Shown in pieces: positions 1-9,966 of a DNA stretch of 64,000 nt. Under the pieces are notes generated by a model that did not search any database, had not been told where the DNA came from, and saw nothing but the letters and a program-made list of their open reading frames with translations. Position numbers and translations under genes: made by a program. Every line of letters starts with the position of its first letter. The stretch's first letter is position 1. This DNA comes from Olleya sediminilitoris (lineage in GTDB: Bacteria > Bacteroidota > Bacteroidia > Flavobacteriales > Flavobacteriaceae): positions 186,001 through 250,000 of the forward strand of contig NZ_JAEMEF010000003.1 of assembly GCF_016785945.1 (NCBI RefSeq), written 5' to 3'.

Positions 1-99
1 GTAACCTATGAGGTGCTTCAAGAAATGAGTGAAGACACTGAAGGTAACGAAGTAGAGATAGAAATATATACAATCACAGCGTTAGAGTTGATAGATTAA
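1..99 (+). CDS. C-terminal fragment of an unrecognised protein
   Basis: Reading frame 1 is open from the window edge to a TAA at 97-99 and gives 32 residues, rich in Glu and Ile/Leu, ending in TALELID. A rho-independent terminator begins 24 bases after the stop, as expected of a real gene end. The rest of the gene lies outside the window, and I do not recognise the family from this tail. Confidence 0.55.
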   Translation, partial: VTYEVLQEMSEDTEGNEVEIEIYTITALELID

Positions 100-122
100 T
101 TTTTTTTACTCGCTAGCATTAA

Positions 123-156
123 AAAACAATCGGAATCTATTCCGATTGTTTTGTTT
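123..156 (+). terminator. Rho-independent terminator of the first gene
   Basis: A perfect 14-bp inverted repeat (123-136 with 139-152, core CAATCGGAAT) is followed by a T-rich run. It sits just after the stop at 97-99. Confidence 0.8.
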
Positions 157-435
157 TATACCATTAAAATAATTCTAATTTATTTAAGATAATCTGTCTT
201 TAAAACAAAAAGAAAATGGTGACTTATTTATTTTTTAATTATAAAAAAGTAGTATTAAAATAATATTAATTGGTTAAAATGCATTTAAATCTACGTTTAG
301 GTTCTCTTTTTTGTTTTTTTTAACTCAAAATTTCAATTTTTATTAGTAAATTCATTGTAGTGATAAGTTCTAATATTATTAGGTTTTATAAGGTGTCAGC
401 TTATTAAAAACTTTACGACTAATCACAATAATACG
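157..435. other. AT-rich intergenic region with no visible gene
   Basis: This stretch follows the first terminator and precedes the GAF-protein promoter. It is very AT-rich, stops are frequent in all frames, and I see no RNA fold, repeat or credible small gene in it. Confidence 0.6.
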
Positions 436-443
436 TATCTTTG
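436..443 (+). promoter_or_regulatory. Bacteroidota -7 box (TATCTTTG) for the GAF-domain gene
   Basis: TATCTTTG matches the flavobacterial TAnnTTTG box exactly and ends 18 bases before the ATG at 462. No clear TTG stands at the -33 position. The box contains the TTG from which a longer frame could be read, which argues against that upstream start. Confidence 0.6.
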
Positions 444-461
444 CGTAATTTTTATAATACA

Positions 462-2843
462 ATGATTGACTTAAACGACAATATAAATTTACCTTTTTCG
501 TTGCAGATTAGTTTTAATAAATTAATCCAACGATATGAAGCATTAGTAAATAGTGATGATCCATTTACTGCTGCCAAGGCACGTCGTATATTACAACTTC
601 AAGAAGATCATCCAGAGTTAAAAGATGGTTTTAGTAAAATTTCGGTATTAGAGCAACACAAAGAAGCTATTCAAATTTTATTACAAGATTCGTTTAGTGA
701 AGTTTTGACACTAAACGAAATTAAAACAGCAAGTGTACCGTATCACAATTTTATTTTTAATGCCACAAAGCGATTTGAAAATATAATAAAAACTGCTGGT
801 CCAGACTTTGAGTTGGTCATAAAAAATATGCCAGAAAACGATTGGTATATTTTAAGTTGTACCATTATCATGAGTTTTTGTTATAATTTCAATACCAACT
901 TTAAAAGACCATTGTATTATGAAATTCCTGATGAAAATGGAATTTTAAGAATTTATAGAATTACTTATAATGCAGATTTTATGGAAATTATTCCAACAGA
1001 AGCTGCGCCTAAATTAACTCAAAACGATTTTGATGAGTTATTAGATAATTTTGAAAATATAGACCTTTGGAAAGAAAAATTTCCTCCAAACAGTTACATT
1101 TCAAAAGGATTTGTAATTTCTAACATATTTGATGTTACAGACGATCAGTCTATTTCTAATATAAAAACTACTTTAATAGGTAACAATAAGCGTCAAGACA
1201 AAAGTTTTATGACAGACTTCCAAAAAGTCTTCCGTTCTTTACTTGCTGTTACAGATTTAGAAGTTGGTTTTTCTATCTTTAATAAAGAAGAAAACACCTT
1301 AATGAAGGTGCATGATTCTAGTATTAATAGTTTTTTACTTAAAGCAAAAGAGCAATTTAAATGCGAAAATCTATTTTGTCATTACAGTTATGATAAGATT
1401 TTAAAAAGCAAAGCTAATTTTGCAATATCTGATGTTGATAAAAGTTTTAAAAAATCTGAAGGACAATCTCCACAAATTAAAGTCTTAAAAGAACAAGGTT
1501 TTAAAAGTGCTATTTTTGCTCCAATTGCAGAAGAAGGAGAGTTATTAGCAGTTTTAGAGTTAGTGTCCAAAACACCTAAAGCATTAAATAGTATTAATGC
1601 TAATAAGTTACTAGGTGTGATGCCTTTTATTTTGTCTGCTGTTAAACGCTCTAAGTTAGATGAAGAAAACTTAATTCAAGCAATCATCCAGCGTGAATGC
1701 ACATCAATACATCCAAGTGTAAAATGGAAATTTGAAAGTGCTGCACGTCAATTTATGCAAGAGCAATATAATGGAAATGAAAACCCATCATTTAATAAAA
1801 TTAGTTTTGATAATGTTTATCCATTATTTGGTCAAATAGATGTTAAAGGGTCTTCTGAAGCTAGAAATAGTGCAACTCAAAAAGACTTAGCATTACAATT
1901 AACTTTAGTTGAAAAAATTGTTGAAAAAGCCATTTTAAACGAAAGACTTCCAATTTTTGAACAATTATTGTTTCAGATTAAATCTTATCAAGTCGCTTTA
2001 AAAGATAGTTTTAAGGTGGATAGTGAGCAAAAAGTAACACATTTTTTCAAACATGAAATTGAGCCACTTTTTAGATTTCAACTTAAAACAAAGTCGTCAA
2101 TAACAGAAGATATTGAAGATTACTTTAGTAAAGTAGACACTAATTTAGAAGTGATTTATTACTATCGTAAAAATTACGATGATACCATAAGTTTGATTAA
2201 TAAAAACATGTCTACTTTATTAGATAAAAAGCAGGTTGAAGCGCAAGCTATGTATCCTCACTTTTTTGAACGTTTCAAAACCGATGGAGTAGAGCATAAT
2301 ATGTATATTGGAGAGTCTATAACTAAAGAAGATTCGTTTAACGAATTGTATTTGTATAACCTTAGATTGTGGCAAATGCAAGTTATGATAGATATGGAAA
2401 CTGCTTTTTATAACAAGCAACACAAATATCCAATTGCATTAGATGTTGCTTCAATGATATTAGTATTTAATCAACCTTTATCTATTAGATTTAGAACAGA
2501 CGAAAAGCATTTTGATGTTGACGGAACCTACAATGCAAGATATGAGGTTGTAAAAAAACGTGTAGACAAAGCTAATATTAAAGGTACCGATGAGCGTATT
2601 ACCGCAAAGGGTAAATTGGCAATTGTATATTCTCAACAAGAGGACGAGTATGAATACTTAAAATATGTTAGATTTTTACAATCTAAGCATAAATTAGGGG
2701 ATGAGGTCGAAATTTTAGAGTTGGAAGACCTTCAAGGTGTTACTGGTTTAAAAGCAATACGAGTTAATATCTTGTATCAAGATGAAACTAATACTAAACA
2801 GTTTTATACCTACGATGACTTAATGCACACCATTAAATCTTAA
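462..2843 (+). CDS. GAF-like domain protein, 793 aa
   Basis: Large soluble protein with no signal peptide or membrane segment. A GAF-like region lies at roughly residues 255-385, with the hydrophobic strand pattern around LEVGFSIF and FKSAIFAPIAEEGELLAVLEL. The remainder is mixed helix without motifs I know. GAF domains bind small ligands or mediate dimerisation, but the ligand here is unknown. I start it at ATG 462, because a TTG at 441 falls within the -7 box. Its 3' end overlaps the convergent HD-domain gene by 4 bases. Long GAF proteins of this type occur in Flavobacteriaceae and I know of no assigned function. Confidence 0.75.
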   Translation: MIDLNDNINLPFSLQISFNKLIQRYEALVNSDDPFTAAKARRILQLQEDHPELKDGFSKISVLEQHKEAIQILLQDSFSEVLTLNEIKTASVPYHNFIFNATKRFENIIKTAGPDFELVIKNMPENDWYILSCTIIMSFCYNFNTNFKRPLYYEIPDENGILRIYRITYNADFMEIIPTEAAPKLTQNDFDELLDNFENIDLWKEKFPPNSYISKGFVISNIFDVTDDQSISNIKTTLIGNNKRQDKSFMTDFQKVFRSLLAVTDLEVGFSIFNKEENTLMKVHDSSINSFLLKAKEQFKCENLFCHYSYDKILKSKANFAISDVDKSFKKSEGQSPQIKVLKEQGFKSAIFAPIAEEGELLAVLELVSKTPKALNSINANKLLGVMPFILSAVKRSKLDEENLIQAIIQRECTSIHPSVKWKFESAARQFMQEQYNGNENPSFNKISFDNVYPLFGQIDVKGSSEARNSATQKDLALQLTLVEKIVEKAILNERLPIFEQLLFQIKSYQVALKDSFKVDSEQKVTHFFKHEIEPLFRFQLKTKSSITEDIEDYFSKVDTNLEVIYYYRKNYDDTISLINKNMSTLLDKKQVEAQAMYPHFFERFKTDGVEHNMYIGESITKEDSFNELYLYNLRLWQMQVMIDMETAFYNKQHKYPIALDVASMILVFNQPLSIRFRTDEKHFDVDGTYNARYEVVKKRVDKANIKGTDERITAKGKLAIVYSQQEDEYEYLKYVRFLQSKHKLGDEVEILELEDLQGVTGLKAIRVNILYQDETNTKQFYTYDDLMHTIKS

Positions 2844-4105
2844 GCCATATAAAATAAGTTAAAGGTGTTTGGTGCTAGTTGTTTGATTTGAGATGTTGTG
2901 TTTAAAACATCCTGAATATTTACGCCTGGATTGTTTTTTACTGCAATACCAAATGCAATTAATGAGATAATAATACCAATCATAAATACAGTGTAAGTTA
3001 TTCTTAATAATCTGTATTTGCGCTCTAAAACAATACCTAAAAAGTATAAATCTTTAGTTAAAGATTGATAGATGTAATCTTTGTCACTTATCATTTCATT
3101 AATAGCCCATTCAAACTCATCTAATTTCATTTTATGGAAATTACCAAAAAAGGTTAAGTTTACTTTTTTGTTTTTAACGTCTTCCTTTGTAAACTGACCA
3201 CTAGTCACGTTTGGTCTTGTGGCAATTATGGACATTACCATTGAGATAACACTAAATAATGTAAAAATAACTGTTGGCCAAGTTAAATAAGGGTTGGTGT
3301 CTAATTTTGATATTAAATTAGCTAATACTACAGATATAATAATGGCATTTACCGATAATAATATATTGGCTTTAGTGTCAGCTATATCACTTAGTTTAAT
3401 GTGGTTTTTTAATGCTGTTCTGTAAAACGATTGTATAGCACGTTCAGGACTTTCGTTTTTGTACTGCGCTTTGTATTTAGCCTTAAGCTCTTCGTTTTTT
3501 ATTTTTGACTTCTGTTTCTTTTTAGATTTAATTAGTTTGGCTAAGTTTTTTTCTTTTCTAGATTGCCAATTTTTTAAAGCGTAATCAGTGTAAAATTTAT
3601 GTTTTTTAGATAATACTTTTATATTTTCATTTAACCATTCACTAGGTGTATAGTTTGCTATTCCTGCAATTTCAAGTTCTTTTCTTAAAAACTCACTAGC
3701 TTCAGGAAAGTATTTTTTTCCAAAATGAGACGAGTCAGCATCGCGTAATACTTTTTCTAATTCTGTAGTTGGTTCAGAGTCAAACTCGGTTGCTAAAATA
3801 CAATCTTCTACAGATTTAATTGTAGGTTCGTCTACATTTTGAGTCGTCAAAAATTCTCTTGCAATTTTCGCACTTACAGCTTCATGACCTTCTCTTGTTT
3901 GTGTATATCCAACGTCATGTAACAATGCTGCTAATTGAAGTATTTGCGCATCATTAACATCAATTTTAGAGTTTTCTATAATTTCTTTCGTACTTTTAAA
4001 TACTCGTAAAGTATGTGTATGGTTGTGATAAACTATAGTGTTAGGTAACTCATTTTTAAGGAGTTCAAAAACAAAAGCTTCGGTTTTTTCTATAAGTTTT
4101 GACAT
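2840..4105 (-). CDS. HD-domain phosphohydrolase fused to a PycTM-like (DUF5706) membrane module
   Basis: The 421-residue product has two parts. Residues 20-130 are an HD domain: H27, H29 and H31 near the start, LLHDVGYTQ with H63-D64, and RDAD near 121-124, the usual metal-binding pattern of HD phosphohydrolases. A Lys-rich linker (about 185-215) leads to a membrane part containing SDIADTKANILLSVNAI, segments near 249-268 and 276-296, the ATRP motif, and a last segment near 368-390. This second part resembles DUF5706/PycTM, the membrane effector of Pycsar anti-phage systems. No cyclase gene is adjacent. The start is ATG 4105; a TTG at 4129 lies in a GTACTTTG promoter-like sequence. Enzyme substrate and any role in defence are inferences. 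Confidence 0.75.
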   Translation of the reverse strand: MSKLIEKTEAFVFELLKNELPNTIVYHNHTHTLRVFKSTKEIIENSKIDVNDAQILQLAALLHDVGYTQTREGHEAVSAKIAREFLTTQNVDEPTIKSVEDCILATEFDSEPTTELEKVLRDADSSHFGKKYFPEASEFLRKELEIAGIANYTPSEWLNENIKVLSKKHKFYTDYALKNWQSRKEKNLAKLIKSKKKQKSKIKNEELKAKYKAQYKNESPERAIQSFYRTALKNHIKLSDIADTKANILLSVNAIIISVVLANLISKLDTNPYLTWPTVIFTLFSVISMVMSIIATRPNVTSGQFTKEDVKNKKVNLTFFGNFHKMKLDEFEWAINEMISDKDYIYQSLTKDLYFLGIVLERKYRLLRITYTVFMIGIIISLIAFGIAVKNNPGVNIQDVLNTTSQIKQLAPNTFNLFYMA

Positions 4106-4160
4106 ATATGTGCAGTAAATCTTATCCAAAGTACTAAAAAAATAAAACTATCAACCTTTA

Positions 4161-7100
4161 ATGACAAAAAATAACATATTTCTAACGTTTATTTTAGCCT
4201 TTCTATTAACTAATTGTGCCAGTTTTGAAGCTCAATATAAGCATGAAACTGATACAAAAACACAATTGCCAAATAAAGAAATTCATAAAACTTTTTACTT
4301 AGTTGGTGACGCTGGAAAATCTCCTAAAGATGGCTTTTCTGATGGTTTAACAGCTTATAAAAACTTTATTAAAGACAAGAATACTAAAGAAGATTACACT
4401 GTTTTTTTAGGTGATAATATATATCCTGCTGGATTGCCAACTAAGGATCATGAAAAATATGAAGACGCAAAAAATCATATTCAAGCTCAGGTAAATTCTG
4501 TTGAAGGATTTGATGGTAATGTATTATTTATTCCTGGTAATCATGATTGGTATGCTAACGGATTACATGGTTTAAAAGACCAAGAAAAATATATAGAAAA
4601 AGCTTTAGGTAAAAATACTTTTCAACCAGAAAACGGTTGCCCATTAGAAGTTGTGGAGGTTAGTGATCAAATAGAATTAATCATTATTGATACACAATGG
4701 TATCTAGAAAATTGGAATAAACATCCAACTATAAATGATGAATGTGAAATTAAAACAAGAGAACGTTTTTTATTAGAATTGGAAGGCGAGTTTAAAAAAG
4801 CACAAAATAAGACGGTTATTGTAGCAATGCATCATCCTATGTATACCAATGGTTCTCATGGTGGATTTTATAGTCCTGATAAACACTTGTATCCTTTTCA
4901 AAGTAAATTACCATTGCCTATAATTGCATCACTTTTAACTCAGGTTAGAACACAAGGTGGAGTATCCATCCAAGATCGTTATAACGAGCGTTATAATAAA
5001 ATGATGAATCGTATTAGTACTTTAGCATTAGAGTATCAAAACATCATTTTTGCATCTGGACACGAGCATAGTTTGCAATACATAGAAAACGAAGGAATAA
5101 AACAAATTGTTTCTGGTTCTGGAGCTAAATCAAGTGCAGCCTCATTAAGTCATAATGGATTGTTTACCTATGGAGGACAAGGTTTTGCAGTGTTAAACAT
5201 CTATAAAGATGGTAGTAGTTATGTCAGTTTTTATGGTGAAGACAATCAGCAAGCTAAGCTGTTGTATACTAAACAAGTATTTGATAAGCGTGAAGCTGAA
5301 TATGATATTTCCACTTTACCTGATAGTTTTGAGACAACAACCAATGCCTCTATTTATACAGAAGAAGAAACTAGTAAAACAGGAGTATATCAAGCGCTTT
5401 TTGGTGAAAAATATAGAGCATTATATAGTCAAAAAGTTAATGTACCTGTAGCGACTTTAGATACACTTTATGGTGGATTAGAAATTGTTAGAGAAGGAGG
5501 AGGACATCAAACAAGATCTTTAAGATTGCAAACTAAAGACGGTCGTCAATTAAATATGAGAGCTTTACGTAAAAGTGCAACTCAGTATTTGCAAACGGTT
5601 TTATTTAAAGAAACCTATTTAGAAGATGATTTTGATAAGACTAAAGTCGAAGATTTAATACTAGATTTTTACACAGCAGCGCATCCATATGCATTTGCAG
5701 TTGTGCCTGATTTATCACATGCAGCAGACGTGTATCATACCAATCCAAAATTATATTATATCCCTAAACACAAATATTTAAAAGATTATAATCGTAATTA
5801 TGGAGGCGAATTGTATTTAATTGAAGAGCGTCCTGAAGATAACTACACTGACGAGAAAAACTTTGGATACGCAGACGATATTGAAAGTACACACGACATC
5901 ATAAAAAAAATACGTACAGATGAAAAATATAAAATAGACGAAAACGCTTTTATTAGAGCACGTTTGTTTGATATGCTTTTAGGAGATTGGGATAGACATC
6001 AAGATCAATGGAGATGGGCTCAATTTAATCAAGAAAATGGAGATAAATTGTACAGACCAATTCCTAGAGATAGGGATCAGGTGTTTTCTAATTTTGATGG
6101 AGCAATATTAGATATTATGCGTTTTATTTCTGGATCAACAAAACAATTACAAGTATATGACGCAGAGTTGAAAGACATCAAATGGATGAACAGTGCAGGA
6201 ATAAAATTAGACAAAGTGTTAATCCAAAATTCTGATAAAGCAGTCTGGTTAAAACAAGCACAATACTTACAAGACAATATTACAGATCAGGTTATTGAAA
6301 AGGCATTTAGTAAAGTTCCAACAGAGGCTCAAGATCAGTCCTTACAACAAATTAAAGAGTTTTTAAAAGGTAGACGTGCTAATCTACAAGATATTGCAAC
6401 ACGCTATTCTGATTATTTAAACGAGTTGGTCATTTTAACAGGAACAGATAAAGACGATTATATTGAAGTTAACCGTATTGCAGATAATAAAACACAAGTC
6501 GTAATTTCTAGAATTAAAGATGGAGACAAAGCAGATGTAATTGTAGATAGGACTTTTGATAAAGATATTACTAAAGAGCTATGGATTTATGCTTTAGATG
6601 ATGATGATATTATTGAAGTTTCAGGTAAAGCTAGTAACTTGATTTTTACTAGAATTATTGGAGGTCAAAATAACGATGAATACATTATTAATAACGGAAG
6701 GCGTGTGCGTATTTATGATCATAAATCTAAATCTAATACAATCACAAAAAACAAAGGAGCCAAAATCAACTTTACAGATATTTACAATAATAACTTATTT
6801 GACTTTCAAAAAAACATTGTTAAAACTAGTGTTATTACACCAAGCTTAGGCTATAATCCAGATGATGGATTTAAAGTAGGAGTTGGTTTTAATTATACCG
6901 TTAAAGGATTTTCTCGTAACCCTTACTCGCAACAACACCGTTTTAAAAGTGGATACTTTTTTGCAACAGATGGTTTTAGTTTAAATTATAATGGTGAGTT
7001 TGCAAATCTTTTTGGAGATTGGAATCTACATGTTGCTGGACAATTAACTAGTGAGAATTTCACCAATAACTTTTTTGGTTACGGTAACCAAACCGTTAAT

Positions 7101-7871
7101 AATGATGACGATTTAGATTTGGATTACAACCGTATAAAAACAAGTATTTATGCAGCAAGTGTAGGTATTCTAAAAAAAGGTGATTTTGGATCAGATTACG
7201 GTGTTAAACTTCTAACTGAAGCTATTGAAATTGGTGAAACTCCTGACCGTTTTATAGAAACGGTTCAACCAGCAGCAACAAATGATGATTTTTACAGCAG
7301 ACGTTTATTTGCTGGTTTGGAAGGTAATTTTAATTATAAAAGTTTTGACAATGGTGCCAACCCAACAAGAGGTATGACTTTAGGTATTGATGTTGGAGCC
7401 AAAACCGAAGTTAAAGACACTAAATATACTTATGGATTTATAAATTCGAAATTAGGGTTTTACAATGCATTATCAACCAATCGAAAACTAGTACTTAAAA
7501 CAGACGTACGTTCTCAATTGCGTTTTGGTGATGACTTAATCTTTTATCAAGCTGCTAATATTGGTGGTAATAATGGGTTAAGAGGTTACAGGTTACAACG
7601 TTTTACAGGTCAAAACAGTTTAACAGGTAGTGCAGATGTTAGATATAGTTTTAATCAGTTTAAAACTAAAACCTTACCATTGCAATTGGGTGTTTTTCTT
7701 GGTGGTGATGTTGGTCGTGTTTGGACAAAGCAAGGTGAGTCTAAAATATGGCATAACGATTATGGTCTAGGATTTTGGGTGACAGCAGCAGATAGTGTTT
7801 CTGGTACATTCAACTTTTTTAACAGCGAAGAAGGATTGCGTTTCTCTTTTGGGTTTGGTTTAAATTTTTAA
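4161..7871 (+). CDS. Lipoprotein: metallophosphoesterase fused to Omp85-like beta-barrel
   Basis: The 1236-residue protein has a lipoprotein signal (LLTNCAS, lipid Cys 19). A calcineurin-like phosphoesterase domain follows, with all metal-site motifs: VGDAG (D50), LGDN (D85), GNHD (127-130), HH in AMHHP (224-225) and GHEH (300-303). A middle region holds LLGDWDRHQDQW (about 605-616), which faintly recalls DRH catalytic loops of atypical kinases. From about 880 the sequence is a beta-barrel of the surface-antigen/Omp85 type, with GLRGYRLQRF near 1138 matching the conserved RGY loop-6 motif. It is probably an outer-membrane enzyme handling phosphate esters; the substrate is unknown. DUF2254 follows after 10 bases, suggesting co-transcription. 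Confidence 0.85.
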   Translation: MTKNNIFLTFILAFLLTNCASFEAQYKHETDTKTQLPNKEIHKTFYLVGDAGKSPKDGFSDGLTAYKNFIKDKNTKEDYTVFLGDNIYPAGLPTKDHEKYEDAKNHIQAQVNSVEGFDGNVLFIPGNHDWYANGLHGLKDQEKYIEKALGKNTFQPENGCPLEVVEVSDQIELIIIDTQWYLENWNKHPTINDECEIKTRERFLLELEGEFKKAQNKTVIVAMHHPMYTNGSHGGFYSPDKHLYPFQSKLPLPIIASLLTQVRTQGGVSIQDRYNERYNKMMNRISTLALEYQNIIFASGHEHSLQYIENEGIKQIVSGSGAKSSAASLSHNGLFTYGGQGFAVLNIYKDGSSYVSFYGEDNQQAKLLYTKQVFDKREAEYDISTLPDSFETTTNASIYTEEETSKTGVYQALFGEKYRALYSQKVNVPVATLDTLYGGLEIVREGGGHQTRSLRLQTKDGRQLNMRALRKSATQYLQTVLFKETYLEDDFDKTKVEDLILDFYTAAHPYAFAVVPDLSHAADVYHTNPKLYYIPKHKYLKDYNRNYGGELYLIEERPEDNYTDEKNFGYADDIESTHDIIKKIRTDEKYKIDENAFIRARLFDMLLGDWDRHQDQWRWAQFNQENGDKLYRPIPRDRDQVFSNFDGAILDIMRFISGSTKQLQVYDAELKDIKWMNSAGIKLDKVLIQNSDKAVWLKQAQYLQDNITDQVIEKAFSKVPTEAQDQSLQQIKEFLKGRRANLQDIATRYSDYLNELVILTGTDKDDYIEVNRIADNKTQVVISRIKDGDKADVIVDRTFDKDITKELWIYALDDDDIIEVSGKASNLIFTRIIGGQNNDEYIINNGRRVRIYDHKSKSNTITKNKGAKINFTDIYNNNLFDFQKNIVKTSVITPSLGYNPDDGFKVGVGFNYTVKGFSRNPYSQQHRFKSGYFFATDGFSLNYNGEFANLFGDWNLHVAGQLTSENFTNNFFGYGNQTVNNDDDLDLDYNRIKTSIYAASVGILKKGDFGSDYGVKLLTEAIEIGETPDRFIETVQPAATNDDFYSRRLFAGLEGNFNYKSFDNGANPTRGMTLGIDVGAKTEVKDTKYTYGFINSKLGFYNALSTNRKLVLKTDVRSQLRFGDDLIFYQAANIGGNNGLRGYRLQRFTGQNSLTGSADVRYSFNQFKTKTLPLQLGVFLGGDVGRVWTKQGESKIWHNDYGLGFWVTAADSVSGTFNFFNSEEGLRFSFGFGLNF

Positions 7872-7881
7872 ACCCAGTTGC

Positions 7882-9165
7882 ATGAAAAAAATAATAGTCA
7901 ATGGATTAGAATATTTAAATAAAATAGAAAGTAAAATAGCGTTTTACCCAACACTTTATAGTTTGGCTGGAATGTTATTTGCTTTTTTTATGTACTATGC
8001 AGAAAACAAAGGAATATCGTCTTATTTAAAAGATAATATTCCTTTTCTAGTTATCAATAATACAGAAACAGCATTTAATATATTAACCACCTTTATTGCA
8101 GGACTAATATCTATTATGGTATTTAGTTTTTCAATGGTAATGATATTGTTAAACCAAGCTTCAAGTAACTTTTCGCCTAGAGTATTACCTGGATTAATTT
8201 CTAATAAAAGGCACCAAAAGATTTTAGGTATTTACAATGCTACATTGCTGTTTTGTATTTTTACAATGGTAGCCATTAAACCAGATGCAGATACTAACCA
8301 ATTACCTGGTTTTTCAGTGTTGTTAGCTATTGTTTTTATGGTTTTTTGTTTGGCAGCTTTTATTTATTTCATTCATTCTATTTCTCAAGAAATCCAAGTT
8401 CACAATATTATGCATCGTCTTTTTAAAGATGCTAAAAATAGATTAGAGCAGTTAATACATTCTGAAAAAAACAAAAAAAATAATTTCCCAAACACAGAAA
8501 ATTGGTCAACTTTTAATTCTAAAAACACTGGTTTTTTACAAGATATTATGCTTGAGCCTTTCGGCGAATATGCTAATCAAAATAACAATAAGTTTCATGT
8601 TCTAGCAGTTAAAGGACAGTATGTTTATAGTGACAAACCTCTTTTTAAAAGTGAATCAGAACTAAACGAAGAACAAATTAAAACCTTAACATCCTATTTT
8701 CATTTTTCAAAAGAAGAAGTTATTGATGATAATTACGTGTTAGGTTTTAAACAGTTAACAGAAATTGCAGTAAAAGCAATGTCTCCAGGTATTAATGATC
8801 CCGGAACAGCGTCTATCGCAATTGATTATTTGACTAATTTATTCGAAATTAGATTGCAAAAAAACGAAACCAGTCTACTATTTGAAGATAAGGAGGTATT
8901 GGTGAAAATTAATACTATTTCTTTCCAAGAATTGCTTTATTTGGTGTTGACTCCAATAAGGACTTATGCAAAACACGATGTTATCATAATAGGCAAGCTA
9001 ATAGATTTATATACGCATTTATTTACTAAGCTAGATAATGCTTCAAATTATAAAGATGTTATTATAAATGAAATAAACGCATTATATTTTGATGTTGAAA
9101 ATAACATCAGTAATCCCAATGATCTAGAAGTGATTTCTAATAAAATGAAAGTGTTTAAATTATAG
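7882..9165 (+). CDS. DUF2254-family membrane protein
   Basis: The 427-residue protein has four hydrophobic segments in its first 170 residues (around IAFYPTLYSLAGMLFAFFMY, TTFIAGLISIMVFSFSMVMI, YNATLLFCIFTMVAI and LLAIVFMVFCLAAFIYFI), then a soluble region. The motif SPGINDPGTASIAIDYL is characteristic of DUF2254 proteins. The biochemical role of the family is not established as far as I know. It begins 10 bases after the phosphoesterase-barrel gene. Its end overlaps the convergent lipoprotein gene by 6 bases. Confidence 0.85.
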   Translation: MKKIIVNGLEYLNKIESKIAFYPTLYSLAGMLFAFFMYYAENKGISSYLKDNIPFLVINNTETAFNILTTFIAGLISIMVFSFSMVMILLNQASSNFSPRVLPGLISNKRHQKILGIYNATLLFCIFTMVAIKPDADTNQLPGFSVLLAIVFMVFCLAAFIYFIHSISQEIQVHNIMHRLFKDAKNRLEQLIHSEKNKKNNFPNTENWSTFNSKNTGFLQDIMLEPFGEYANQNNNKFHVLAVKGQYVYSDKPLFKSESELNEEQIKTLTSYFHFSKEEVIDDNYVLGFKQLTEIAVKAMSPGINDPGTASIAIDYLTNLFEIRLQKNETSLLFEDKEVLVKINTISFQELLYLVLTPIRTYAKHDVIIIGKLIDLYTHLFTKLDNASNYKDVIINEINALYFDVENNISNPNDLEVISNKMKVFKL

Positions 9166-9966
9166 TTTTAAGCTGTAAATATTATTGTCCTCTTTACCAG
9201 AATCCTCATCAGTGATGTAAATTGTACTATTGTTTTTAAAACACACACCTTCCTTTTGACTATCATGTTTTAAATCTATCTTTTGGACAGTACCATCAAA
9301 AAAAGCGTCGTTTTTAAAATTAGTTAAAGTCCATATACGATCGTGATTTAATAAAACTACTGTTTTGCCATCAGGACTTATATCTGCTGAAGTCACACGT
9401 GTGTCTTTTCCTTTTAATTTATATTCAGTAAGGTAAGTTGCTTCATGACTACCTATTTGATTTGGTATTTTAATCACCATAGTCTTTTTGTTTTCTTTAC
9501 TAAAAACATAAAAACTATCGTTCCATAAAAAAAACGCTTCAAAATCCTCAGACTTGATGTTTTTTGGAAGCGTGAAGCTTATGGTTTTAGCATTTGTTTT
9601 ATCATCTATATTGGCAATGTTTTCAATTTTATAAATAAAAAACTGTTTGCGTTTTCTGGAGTTGTTTCCAAAATCACCAATATATAAATTACCATCAGTA
9701 TCACTTGCTAAATCTTCCCAGTCATGGTTTTTAATATTGCTAATATCAATATCTCTAATAATATCACCTTTTAGATCCATGCCATAGACATTATTTTTGT
9801 TTCCAGCATCCTCAATAGTCCATAATAGGTCTGAAGTATTAACTAATTGTGCTGCAGAAGCTTCTTGTAGGTCACTATCAATAGATCCTACAACAGTTAA
9901 TTTGCCTGTGTTACATGACATAAAAAGTAATGCTAAAACAGCTATTGGTTTTAACGGAAAAGTCAT
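9160..9966 (-). CDS. Lipoprotein of unknown function, beta-propeller-like
   Basis: The 268-residue product has a lipoprotein signal peptide ending LLFMSCNTG (lipid Cys 18). The mature part shows repeated short beta motifs such as SADISPDGKTVVLLNHDRIW and DWEDLASDTDGNLYIGDFG, recalling SdiA-regulated-type or six-bladed propellers. It should sit in the periplasm or at the outer membrane. No catalytic residues can be named. It is divergent from the glycerophosphodiesterase gene and shares a tail overlap with the DUF2254 gene. Confidence 0.7.
   Translation of the reverse strand: MTFPLKPIAVLALLFMSCNTGKLTVVGSIDSDLQEASAAQLVNTSDLLWTIEDAGNKNNVYGMDLKGDIIRDIDISNIKNHDWEDLASDTDGNLYIGDFGNNSRKRKQFFIYKIENIANIDDKTNAKTISFTLPKNIKSEDFEAFFLWNDSFYVFSKENKKTMVIKIPNQIGSHEATYLTEYKLKGKDTRVTSADISPDGKTVVLLNHDRIWTLTNFKNDAFFDGTVQKIDLKHDSQKEGVCFKNNSTIYITDEDSGKEDNNIYSLKL

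Noticed and set aside
441-461. TTG start extending the GAF protein by seven residues
   Set aside because: The TTG is part of the TATCTTTG promoter box; ATG 462 lies in the expected transcript.
2840-4105. Complete Pycsar defence system
   Set aside because: Neighbouring genes include no nucleotide cyclase or mobile element, so only the effector-like domain is claimed.
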